A stretch of DNA of 64,000 bases from Schistocephalus solidus (lineage: Eukaryota; Platyhelminthes; Cestoda; Diphyllobothriidea; Diphyllobothriidae). Where the stretch lies: positions 1-64,000 of the forward strand of contig WEDG01007594.1 in assembly GCA_017591395.1 (NCBI GenBank), given 5' to 3'. The position numbers and the translations under genes are program-made. This document shows positions 53,177 to 62,240 of the stretch, piece by piece. The notes beneath the pieces are model-generated. The model worked only from the letters and a program-made list of their open reading frames with translations. It had not been told where the DNA came from and did no database searches. The number at the start of each line of letters is the position of its first letter. The stretch's first letter is position 1.

Positions 53177-53971
53177 TTATGGAAGATGGCGTATGGGACT
53201 GGAGATCCGCGCCGTTTTGTGGGTCCCACGTGTCAAATCACCCAGGGAAAGACTGTGTGAGTAGGCTCGACCCGAGGAAGGTCGCGGTTGCCTGGTGAAA
53301 CCACGTACCCTGTTAGAGACCAAACCATCAGAATTGACCGAGGGCAGAGAGACGGTCCGCGAAGAGATTGGATAGAGGGCGGGACAGTAACTGGGTTCGG
53401 AGGTTGTTTCGTGGCCATTGGCAGGATCCTCTAACCAAATGACCAAAACGGTGATGTTGTCCATGGACCCATTGCGAGCGGCGCGGTTTGCTAGCGACTT
53501 GGCGAAGTCTCGACCTGTCATCCAGGTGACGGCAGCATCTGAGAATTCTGTCGGACTGCCTGGAGTGGAGGCAGGAATATTGAGAGGGTCTAAGAGACGG
53601 GCACAGTCGAAGGCGCTACAACCATAGGTGTCCCAAAAACCATCCGAAGCAATAATAAGACAGCAACCCAGAGAACCTGAAGTCCGAGGGAGTCGACGAT
53701 AGACACTCACTGAGGGCAGGTTGCACATGCCACGAATCGTGTTTGTGTCAGCGCCGATCGCCCGAGCCACGCCTGACATGCCACCTACTCGATAGGTACC
53801 CGGCACACTCAAGTTGGGCAGTTGCAAAGTGCTGTTCGAGAAGAGGGGAGTGACTGGAGCATCGGACTTTGACGGCTGCATTGGCGGTGAGTGGCTGAGT
53901 GGAGAGACGTCCTGCGCGTTAGGTTTGAAAGTGACGCAGCCACCAGCACGCAGTATGGATACGAACTCGAG
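53177..53971 (-). CDS. Phosphatase last exon with SDGFWD and DNIT motifs
   Basis: The exon is 795 nt (264 codons plus stop at 53179-53177). The acceptor is tttttcttggcttag before CTC GAG TTC at 53971. It encodes LEFVSILRAGGCVTF, a Ser-rich stretch, GTYRVGGMSGVARAIGADTN, CCLIIASDGFWDTYG with the metal-binding Asp, RDFAKSLANRAARNGSMDNI with the last metal Asp, then TVLVIWLEDP. A Ser/Arg-rich tail of about 75 residues follows. Where most PP2C enzymes have R-A-[FIL]-G-D, this has RAIGA, so a metal-site Asp is replaced by Ala, which could weaken activity. No later donor is needed. Confidence 0.88.
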   Translation of the reverse strand, partial: LEFVSILRAGGCVTFKPNAQDVSPLSHSPPMQPSKSDAPVTPLFSNSTLQLPNLSVPGTYRVGGMSGVARAIGADTNTIRGMCNLPSVSVYRRLPRTSGSLGCCLIIASDGFWDTYGCSAFDCARLLDPLNIPASTPGSPTEFSDAAVTWMTGRDFAKSLANRAARNGSMDNITVLVIWLEDPANGHETTSEPSYCPALYPISSRTVSLPSVNSDGLVSNRVRGFTRQPRPSSGRAYSHSLSLGDLTRGTHKTARISSPIRHLP

Positions 53972-56900
53972 CTAAGCCAAGAAAAAATGACAAAGAAAAA
54001 AAACAAAACGGTTCCGCTAAATGTTGAGACATAACTTTCTTTGTCATGAGGAGAAAATCAACTCCTCTTTCTACTACTGAAGGCAGCACAACAGAGGTTA
54101 TGATTATTCGGTATTAGTCAATGACTCGACTAATTCTGTGAACACCATAGTCAGTCTTAAGAAGGAAAGTTGGGTATCCCAGAAAACAAAGAACTATGTC
54201 CAATTAAAAATTGCCCTACTGGTGATGTCACACAAATCGCGAATCAGTTTCCTCGGAACAAAAAAGAAACTTGGCAGATGATGATGGCAAAGGGGCACAT
54301 TGCGATAAGGCCGGTAAACACAGGACACTCTACGGATAATTTTTCAAAGTCTGATATCGTAGTCACCGGCCAATGAGAAAGTCGCTGGCAATAATATAAA
54401 CGACGGCGGTAACGACAAGAAACAGCACACCACTCGCAGTGTAAAGAACGCAGTGAATAAATTACTAATACAAAATAGTTTTGTCTGCCATGAGTGTGTG
54501 TAAGACTAGAAGGCAAACAAGACTTGCCATATCGACATCCCAGGACTACTATCCTTATCGCGCGAAACCTTTACCAACAGTTTAGCCATCGTGAACGACG
54601 ACGTTCACCGTATGTCACACAGCAGGTCAGGCGCAAGGACGGTAACTTTCGCCGCGCTTATCACACTCTCTCATCTCACATCAATTTGACCTCGGTTGTA
54701 AAATGACGTGGCGAAGGTCGACGGCAGGAGCAGACACAAAGAAGCATTTGCAAAAAAGAAACTTATACAATGCAATATCCCAAAGTTAATCACGACTAGA
54801 GTTTGTTTGCGACAAACGGATATAGAGAGAACTTTGTATAGCAGTGCAGACGGCACGGAACAACTGCAGGATCGGCAGTGAGCAAACCCAGAAGTAGGCA
54901 GGCAGCGCGTTAGTGCCACCGTGCATCTGCCGCACAACTCACAGACCGGAGGCCTTACATTCCATTTTTTTACACTTGGATCAGATACCAAATAGAACTG
55001 AAGCACTGGATTAAGTGTCAAAATCTTTGAATAAATAATGCCGTGTGCTGAAGTTTCGGGCATTCAGTAGCAAATGAAGAAATAATTTACGGGCATGGTT
55101 CCCGGTCCGGTCGGTGCCCGGGCCCAAGCCTTAACGCCCGGGGGGACCTTGGCCTAGCGAAATCACGATGATGCTCTTGATATGGGGTACTGATTTATGG
55201 ACAGGGACAGGTGAAGAGTTTCTTGGTATAAGTCAGAAAAGGTTATTTCCCAGTACTGACATGGTCACTATTGAATGACCCCCCAACGGAAGCAACATCC
55301 AGTATCAACTAGTCTTGAAAGTTCGAAATGGTCCGTCATTAAAATAGTAGGGTGTGTGACGAATTGGGAAGACAAACGACCAAAGAGCAAGCATTCACAC
55401 ATCGTCTGTCGAACGTGGCGCAGTGTGTGCAAAAAGGACCACAGTGGACAAACAGGCCATCGGCTGGAAATTAGTTAAAGGATTTTCCAGAACGGTGGGG
55501 ACGATAGAAACGAACAGGCAAGGTCCAGGAAACAGTTCAGGAGGAGAATACTCGATCTCTGGAACACAAAGATTATTGGCCTGAAGTTTCGGATTCTCAT
55601 TCGAACCCATCATCAGAGACAGCAACAGATGAGTGTAATAAACCCACAATATGCGCCTTATTTATAGTACGTAGTGGTCACGTGATCACATGCATACTAC
55701 AATTAGCAGCTCTCACGATCACCACTGAGGGTCGTGATTGATGCGATAATGGCTTCGCCGTCAGAGATCGAGTCGTTAATTACCGTTATTTCATCATCCA
55801 TGTTGGAGGTTGGCGTGATAATTACCCAGCCATTTGGCTCACTGTCGTAGGAGCTGTTGGTCGCCCGCGCCCTCCCCACGCGACTGATTCCCCTGCTAAG
55901 GCAAAGCCTCAGCGAAGAATATGGGAAAGGGAGATCATTGAGATTGTTGATGGACTGCGAACCTGGGAACTCCAGCAGCTCACGCCTCACGCGGTTATCA
56001 CCTCTTGCTAGGAGTTGGGCCTCGTAAAACTTGAAATTATGGCCGGGTCCCTCGAGTGAGTTGCAACCTGAGAGCTAGCGTCTTTCCTCTTCACCGCTGG
56101 TGCGTGCTCAGCCATTCTTGTTCAATTAATGTGCCCGTTTCGCCGACGTAGTTGCTTTGTCCATAAATGCACCAGACCCGGTAAATGACTCTAGATGTTT
56201 TTTGTCGTGGAAGTGGGTACTCCGGCCGCTTCACACGGTGCCTCATTTACTGGATCTGGTGGAGGTGCGGACAAAGTAAATAAGTTGGAGAAAGCAGATT
56301 ACTCCAGACGCGGAAGGCCGAGCACGCAACAGCAATGAGGGTGAACGACGTCAGCTCTTAAGTCGCAGACCATTCGACGATAACCGGCCACACATTTAAG
56401 TTTTATGAAGCCGAAATTCTCGTGAGGGGCGATAACCGTGTGAGCCGAGAACTGATCGAGTCATGGCTTTCCGGTCCTCAGCCAACTAACGAGCGCAACG
56501 TCCATCCCATTCTGTATTTGGTGCTGAAACATTGCCTAGGCAAAGCAGTTAGCCACGCAGATACCCAATGTTCCTTGCACCAGTTTCGGTGAGCCAAGTC
56601 ACCCAAGAACCCATATAGCCTACAAAACTCCGGCAATTAGCAACTCGGCTACGAGCAATTACCACACCACGCGCAAACATCTGTGACGAACGCGGAAACA
56701 GATAATTCTGACAGATATGCAGGCGCATAACAATTGCATACTGTAACATCTAGTCAGTCAAACAATTATCGCACCAAGTGCACCTATCAGCGATGCCTTC
56801 GGCAGCCGCCAATGGTGATCGGCATGTAGTGACCGAGGAAGTACATCCTGGGACTGGAGATGGGAATAGAGAGTGAGGTCGATGGTTCAGCGCATTTTCC

Positions 56901-59900
56901 TCACTATAAACAATTTTACGCGCTTGAAACTATGATAGTGCGCTAAAAGCCGTGGCTTGGAAGGTTACCACAGACAGGATAACTCGTACAGCGCTTCCAG
57001 CTCACTGTCTGGAGTGGCTAACTGGCGGACTGAGTCAGGCTACAACGGCTCCTTCATAATGCGATCTTTATAACACGCCCACTCCGTGGGATTCGATCCA
57101 GGTGTTACGGCACGCTTAGGGGCGGCACTGGCCGCGCCAGTCACCTGCGCCTTCTCCTATCTGCGATATTCTCGACTTGGTCATGACAAGGGGTGCAGGT
57201 GGAGGAGAAGGAGAGAGTGCGGTAGATGCTGCGTACGTCTACTCTTACTATAATCTAATTCACGCGCAAGTCACTGTCCTTGCACAACCATGCTATGGAG
57301 CACACAGTTGGACATCGCCGGACTACGACAGTCGAACTGCATATCTTATAAATACTGCAAAACCTACGCAATCCACTACCCTTACCTGACTTCGTTTCTG
57401 ATTCTGGATTCGAGTGAAAATTCGATATGTCAGACTAACAAAGTTTTTGTTCTAGCGATCATGTCTCCCTCTTGATGACTGCTTCCCGAAACTCGCCTCT
57501 TTAAATTCAAAGCAGTCCGACTAAGGCCTCTTGTGTGAACGTGGCCTCACTTGAATTTCAGCGTTTGAGCAAGACTGACCGTTGGGGGGGGGGGGGGGGA
57601 GGGGGCAACCATGCCAAAACAAAGCGGGACTCTCGAAGAGAACAGAAACATGGACACAGAAGTTCGTAACTCATTCTCCGTTAAGGTAGCCGCCAGTTTT
57701 GAAGACTCCTTCAATGTTAATATAGTTATAGAAGGGAGATACGCGCACGCATACCGCTTGCTCAGGTCTGTGTAGAAAATCCGTGAGGACAACGAAGCTC
57801 ACGTTCCGATTTGATCGCGGTTTTTCAGAAATAGATTGTGTCCGACTGCGAAGATCTCCGGCAGGACTGATATGAGAGGCGCCTGCGGAGAATGACAAAT
57901 TCAGAGTTCCACCGACCGCTCCTGTGCAGGTGGTTGCAATACCGCTATCAGCAACAATTCCAACAACCCCCGACGGGCAAGAGTCCGTAGCTAGACTCTG
58001 CAGGGAGGGCTCGGAGAAATGGGTGCTCTGGCGCTTGGATGAGGGTGTGAGAGGGTTAGTGACAGCGGCTGAAACCTTCGGTCCGACGTCCGCAGCCGTG
58101 ACCGGAAAAATGCGTTCGGGCTGCTTCTGGGGTGGATCAGACGATGGCATGGAGTTGGAGCGGCAAGCAGCTGACCGCATCATCACTTCCACGCCCTCCT
58201 TGGTTTTCTCTGACGACGGTTGTTTGGTCAACATCTGGATGGCAGTAGTACCAACGTTGCCGGAAGTACAGGAGAAGAGAACGGCTTGTGAGTCTCCAAC
58301 CCAGGCGGTGTAAATGAAGTCTTCGTGGAGCAGACAAACGGTGGCAGTTGTCCCGGAATTCCAAAGCTGTCGTGCATAAAAGTAAACTTAAGCCAATGGA
58401 GAAAAGAGGGGGTGATACGAGTCGCGAAATATCACTAGGATGCCTGGTTCGGCAAATAGATCTAAAGTGAGTCGTAGCAATAAATAGAAAAATAACGTGT
58501 TGCCCACAATCAGCTATTCTAGTTAATGCTGGGTGAAATTGTACCCAAGGCAGCTACGTCATAAAAACAACACTTTCTAGGGGAGTGGCGGCATTTGAGA
58601 CTTCGAAAACGGAATACAAATAGCCCTGTATTCGAAATGTTCGCTTAGAAGTGTTTATATAATTGGTAGGTATAGTGTTTTCGTTTTTCAGAATAATGCG
58701 CGTACTTCTCCGAACGTGACCCTTAGTAGTGCACGAGTGTACACAAACTGTGGTCTCTAAGGCTCAGCAGCCCATGAAAATAATACAATTACGTTGCGAC
58801 AAAGAACTGAAGACGGCCTGAAAAACCGCTGAAACATTACTGCTACTGCTGCAACACTTTAGATTACTGCAACTACTGGGCTGAAGCTCTCGATATCTGG
58901 AAAACTTACCAAGGATTAAAATTTGCACCAAAAATAAATGTTCAAACAAACGGAGGGATATAGTCAGCGTGTGTTTAGTATCTGGAGTTGCGAACTTGTA
59001 GACTTGGGGAATGCGTCTTCTCAAAACGACAGACATCGACTTGAAAAGCTCGTTGGTTCATAAAAAATTACCGTCCTTAATGCGGAGTCGGTTTTGGACG
59101 TATCCGTCCAAACGGCTGACGATGCATAAGTTCGCCGCGCGGACCCCACTGAGAAAAGCCTACATACATGGATAAACTACTAGGTAGAAGCGAAAACACC
59201 GAAATACAACGGGTCGAGCCACCTCTGTAGGATATATAAATCGAAATTAGAAAAGTAGATGTAGGACCACAGAGCGGCCACATTGTGAGAGTATTAGAGG
59301 ATAGGTTCTAGAAGTCGCCGCTCAGAGTAGACGCTGCAGCACGAGCACCCAGATAAGGTGGACGAAAACGATAAAAGGATACGAGGACCGGGTTGAATTT
59401 CGTTGAGATGTATCCAGAATCTTAGACAAGGATTGCAGAAGGACTGTAGGTGTTTCGGTCTGTTATGGTCCCCTTTCCAGTGCCATAAAAGAAGTGTTTG
59501 ATTTACTTCATATGAAGACCGCTGTTACCTGACTCCAATCACATAAAAGCCTGGTTTGACAGGACTATGCAGCCGTGTGCTGGGTCGTGTAAGTTGAACA
59601 GACGAACCCTTTTTCCGCAAACCTGACAAGCAGGTGGCGTGATTGAAGGTGAAACACATCAATGAAAGGCCTTGGGACAATGTATCCACTGATTTCAGGG
59701 AACTGAGAGCCAGACAATAGAGGAAGGAAAATGGCGCCTAGCAGATGAGGAGATATAGACGTCCTTCGTGATTATATTAACCGAGAACAGTACAAGAGGA
59801 TGTGGGAGCTAAGGTTTTGCTACCGACCCGGAGACTGAAAAACAATGCTTCAGTTACTGAGCGCACTTCTCAAAAAGAGTTTTACAGCGAAATTTAAAAT

Positions 59901-62240
59901 TCACTTATTCCCGCGGCGTTGTCGAGTCCCCGATTACTATATTACTGCATGGGCGGCAAGGTTCAAAAACAAGCCCACTACCAACGGTGCACAATCCACT
60001 ACTTCGGATATTTTTTAGTCTCAAGAACATTTGCCAAGATTGCTGGAGCTGTAATCAGAGAATACGGAGTTCAAATGAGATACCAACCTCCTAACGAAGG
60101 CTTGCTTGAGGACAAACCAATCATTTCTGTACATTTCTAACATGGAATAAGTTATTAATGAGCATGGACCACATCCGCTCTTCCGGGAACATCTATGACC
60201 TAATAAGTGATTATCAAGGACAAAGACAAGCAGCGGATGCCCATTCATGCGAACGATGAACGTGAAGCAACTGTTCTTAACATACTCCAGGATCGGCAAC
60301 CAAGTGTTTACATCCTTTCGCTCTCCCTCTCTCACAGGAGATAGAGCGCTGCCACGACATATGAGCCTGGAGTGGATATGCAGGCACGTAGTTATACCGA
60401 ATCGAAGACTCATGTGGGCTACAGAAGGATGTTACACTGTACTTCCTGTATTCCACAAACGACCATCGCAGCAAGGGTTACGTGCAGATTGGGTAGGCAG
60501 TAATATAGAATGAGAGAGAGAGAGAGAGAGTGTGACAACGAAAAGGGACGGCCGGTCACAAAGGTTACACCCACCACCCCGATGTACTGGGGGAATATTC
60601 ACGTATAAGAAGATGAAGTTTATTTTCAGGTTTCAAGTGACAGTGGCTACACACTCACCTTACAAAGGTGCCGTTACGATTACACTGAACAAGCTGGAAC
60701 GTAGTGAGTTTTCGCGTGATAGTGAGCGAGTTGCAGTAAACTGAAAAGATTGCAAAAAGTCAACTTGCGCGTGGATATAGCGAGCAAAGGCATGATGGCC
60801 GCTCCGTTTACGGGATTGAAGATAAGCGGCAGGAGACATTCTAAACGCTAGTTGTGTTTTTGTGTTTTTAGTAAGCAGCGGAGAGTGTTGATGATTTTCC
60901 CAAACACGGAGATGATTCAATCAACGCCCGTAGATCTGAGTCAGTTTCACCAGAACGCAAGGGTAATAGCCTTCTGAATATTCAAAAAACAGGAGGGTAT
61001 ATTGACCCAAGTGTGATTAAACTCACGGCTTCCGGTGGGGCCTCGTAGCTCAGTTGACTAGAGCGTTGGCTGTACTAAAACCTTCCCTTTGCTGACGTGA
61101 GTTCGAATTCCACCAAGGTCGCCAACGTTTTCACAAGTGTGCCGCACGAATTATTCAAATGTGCCAAAGTCCTCCACTAAAACCATGAGAGCCTATCAAG
61201 CCTATCGCGGGGCGTAGAGGGTCAAGAATTCGAACAAATCTTAATGGAGGGAAATGCTAAAAACACGCTCAAATACGATTTTAAAACGAGCATGCTGATG
61301 ACCAAACGACTGGTCCCCTTCATAGTATCGAAAGCAAATAGAAAAAAAACAAGCTTAGAAGTCGAGAGCTCCTCTAGCCGAGTTCGCTAGAACATTTTAT
61401 TGAGATGCGACACAGATTTTGTTGATATGAGCAGTAACGACTACGTCTGTCAATAGCTTTGTTTTGTCAAACGGAAGATCCGGCAGCTGTGTATATTTTC
61501 ACTGTCCGTGGATGCATGATTGAACGTGTGAATTCATCGTTCCGGTGCACAGTGCAGTTGCTGTGAGATTGGGTTCGGAAGCAGGCACAAACAAAAACAA
61601 GGGAGAGCGGAATGGTCATTTTTTGCTGTCGTCAGTCAGTCAGTCCTATCCGAAAGCCAGGCCGGATAAAACCGAGTCCAATACCCTATCATCTAGGTCA
61701 CGGTCTCACGTTCCGTAGGTGACGATTTAGGATTTGCAGTTGTGGGCAGTGGCAGTCAGAAATTTGGTTCTATTGTGTGGCGGAATACGAGCTCTAGTTC
61801 GGAGCTGCAGCGCAAACCGAAAAGCCCGTTATGTGTTGCAGTCGTAATATATTGGCGAGCGAGAGCCTCACGCGTGGTTAATTTGTGATAACTGGGATGG
61901 TATTGGTGGCAAGGTATGTACTCGTACTTTGATTAAAACGAAGCCGGCTTACTGTTTTCCTCCGTATGACGAAGAGTAATGCAGAAGTATATAGCAATGG
62001 ACATTTGGGACTCACTCTCTCTCTGTGGCACTCGTTGACGGAGAAATTCAGATCATCTATCATGCTGGCCAGAATATCGGGAATGGTCTCTTGTGATTTG
62101 CGATCTTTGTTGGCAGGTAGAAAGCGACGTTGAAGACGGCGACTGAGAAGGAGAGGTGCAAGATTCGAGCAGTGTTCCGCGGCTTCCGGTCCTCCATGTC
62201 CATCAAACACTCCGCAACCGAAAATCATCGGGTATTCACC
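53177..62240 (-). CDS. PP2C-type (PPM family) protein phosphatase gene, three exons seen, 5' end missing
   Basis: Exons at 62240-62016, 58366-57755 and 53971-53177 join in phase 0 with AG/GT-type borders and give a continuous PP2C domain of 543 residues. The product would be a metal-dependent Ser/Thr phosphatase. Order: VFDGHGGPEAAEHC (metal Asp), SGTTATVCLLHEDF, AWVGDSQAVLF, a Ser/Pro-rich insert of about 130 residues, LTDFLHRPEQA joined to LEFVSILRAGGCV, a RAIGA block, LIIASDGFWD and GSMDNITVLVIWL. The ending resembles PPM1E/PPM1F, a weak subfamily guess. The start codon and the usual Arg/Glu-Asp N-terminal motif are not in the window. This is the only host gene I can support. Confidence 0.88.
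55400..56240 (-). mobile_element. Penelope-like element: GIY-YIG endonuclease end and 3' region
   Basis: Reading the minus strand in three frames gives VWCIYGQSNYVGETG (the Y-V-G half of GIY-YIG), AVKRKDASSQVATHS, FKFYEAQLLARGDNRVRREL, EFPGSQSINNLNDLPFPYSS, and an acidic Ser/Asp tail (55990-55703: SNMDDEITVINDSISDGEAI). Penelope-like retroelements place a GIY-YIG nuclease after the RT. The RT is not present upstream because a second, opposite fragment begins at about 56300. A hammerhead-like core follows at 55586-55616. Confidence 0.75.
55586..55616 (-). ncRNA. Hammerhead-ribozyme-like core in Penelope 3' region
   Basis: On the minus strand CTGATGA (55616-55610) and GAAAC (55590-55586) flank a hairpin. 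GGGTTC (55608-55603) pairs with GAATCC (55596-55591), six base pairs including one G-U, with a GAATGA loop. These two boxes around a stem II are the invariant parts of a hammerhead ribozyme, known from Penelope-like elements. An extra T stands between CTGATGA and the stem, and stem III and the cleavage triplet are not convincingly present. Activity is therefore doubtful. Confidence 0.4.
56310..56545 (+). mobile_element. Penelope-like GIY-YIG fragment, opposite orientation
   Basis: The plus strand reads AEHATAMRVNDVSS, VADHSTITGHTFKFYEAEIL, VRGDNRVSRELIESWLSGPQ and PTNERN. This matches, over the same residues, the minus-strand fragment (FKFYEAQLLARGDNRVRREL, SQSINNLND). The two fragments stand head to head and about 70 bp apart, so they form an inverted pair of C-terminal ends. 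One stop interrupts the frame. Confidence 0.75.
56845..57335 (+). mobile_element. RTE LINE 3' UTR piece
   Basis: Plus-strand sequence with gagtgaggtcgatggttcag, gtggcttggaaggtt and ggtggaggagaaggagagag ends with actacgacagtcgaactg. It is a 3' UTR-only copy of the zinc-finger RTE family, 5'-truncated, in the phosphatase intron on the opposite strand to the gene. It lacks the 688-bp duplication. Confidence 0.75.
57584..57599. repeat. Homopolymer of 16 G
   Basis: An uninterrupted G run followed by aggggg. It is a likely replication and sequencing problem site and may form a G-rich secondary structure. Confidence 0.9.
57755..58366 (-). CDS. Phosphatase exon with GTTA/GDSQ motifs and Ser-rich insert
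   Basis: The exon is 612 nt (204 codons). The acceptor is tttatgcacgacag before CTT TGG AAT at 58366. The donor is gtatgc after CAA GCG at 57755. It encodes LWNSGTTATVCLL, FIYTAWVGDSQAVLFS, about 130 residues rich in Ser, Thr, Pro and Lys (MLTKQPSSEKTKEG, CPSGVVGIVADS), then NVSFVVLTDFLHRPEQA. In ordinary PP2C enzymes the GDS strand and the LT.DH.P loop lie close together. This insert is therefore an unusual loop within the catalytic domain, possibly regulatory. Confidence 0.88.
60512..60530. repeat. (GA)n microsatellite
   Basis: About nine GA repeats in the first visible intron of the phosphatase gene. Confidence 0.9.
61039..61124 (+). tRNA. tRNA-like sequence, probably a tRNA pseudogene or retroposon head
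   Basis: GGCCTCG (61039-61045) pairs with CAAGGTC (61114-61120) in six of seven positions, counting one G-U. The D arm GCTC...GAGC is perfect (A box TAGCTCAGTTGAC). The T loop GTTCGAATTC gives a good B box. GTTGGC and GCTGAC can form the anticodon stem around a 20-nt loop that starts with TGTA, as in an intron-bearing tRNA-Tyr. Against a working gene: there is no variable loop, the T stem is weak, and the encoded CCA after the discriminator G suggests descent from a mature tRNA. Confidence 0.45.
61575..61715 (-). mobile_element. tRNA-derived SINE, diverged copy
   Basis: The body is recognisable on the minus strand (tatccggcctggctttcgg, gactgactgacgacag, atgaccattccgctctccct, tgtttttgtttgtgcc). 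The expected tRNA head beyond 61690 is degraded. It belongs to the family of 6291-6447 but is the most diverged copy in the window. Confidence 0.6.
62016..62240 (-). CDS. Phosphatase exon with VFDGHGG motif
   Basis: The exon is 225 nt (75 codons, phase 0 at both ends). The acceptor is ...cttcgctcactaag just before GGT GAA TAC at 62240, after a T-rich tract. The donor is gtgagt at 62015-62010. The encoded GCGVFDGHGGPEAAEHC holds the metal-binding Asp and Gly of the PP2C first motif, followed by a helix-rich stretch (LLLSRRLQRRFLP, DILASMIDDLNFSV). The open frame runs past the donor into intron, which is why the exon edge was set by the splice site. Upstream exon(s) are needed for the start. 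Confidence 0.88.

Larger units (their letters stand above)
53972..57754 (-). other. Phosphatase intron (3.8 kb) with mobile-element pieces
   Basis: The intron runs from donor gtatgc (57754) to acceptor ttggcttag (53972). It contains two Penelope-like fragments in opposite orientation, an RTE 3' UTR piece and a run of 16 G (57584-57599). Open frames in 54.1-55.1 kb carry no recognisable motif. Confidence 0.7.
58367..62015 (-). other. Phosphatase intron (3.6 kb)
   Basis: It lies between donor gtgagt (62015) and acceptor gcacgacag (58367). It holds a (GA)n run at 60512-60530, a tRNA-like sequence at 61039-61124 and a SINE copy at 61575-61715. The rest (58.4-60.5 kb) shows no motif-bearing reading frame. 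A small exon could be hidden here but is not needed, since the flanking exons join in frame. Confidence 0.65.

Noticed and set aside
54671..55063. 130-codon minus-strand Cys/Leu-rich frame
   Set aside because: It lies in the phosphatase intron, shows no motif, and is not needed to join the exons.
57547..57754. Continuation of the middle phosphatase exon past 57755
   Set aside because: The reading ends at a stop after GGYLNGE. Splicing at gtatgc to 53971 gives a better PP2C sequence (HRPEQA joined to LEFVSILRAGGCV) in phase.
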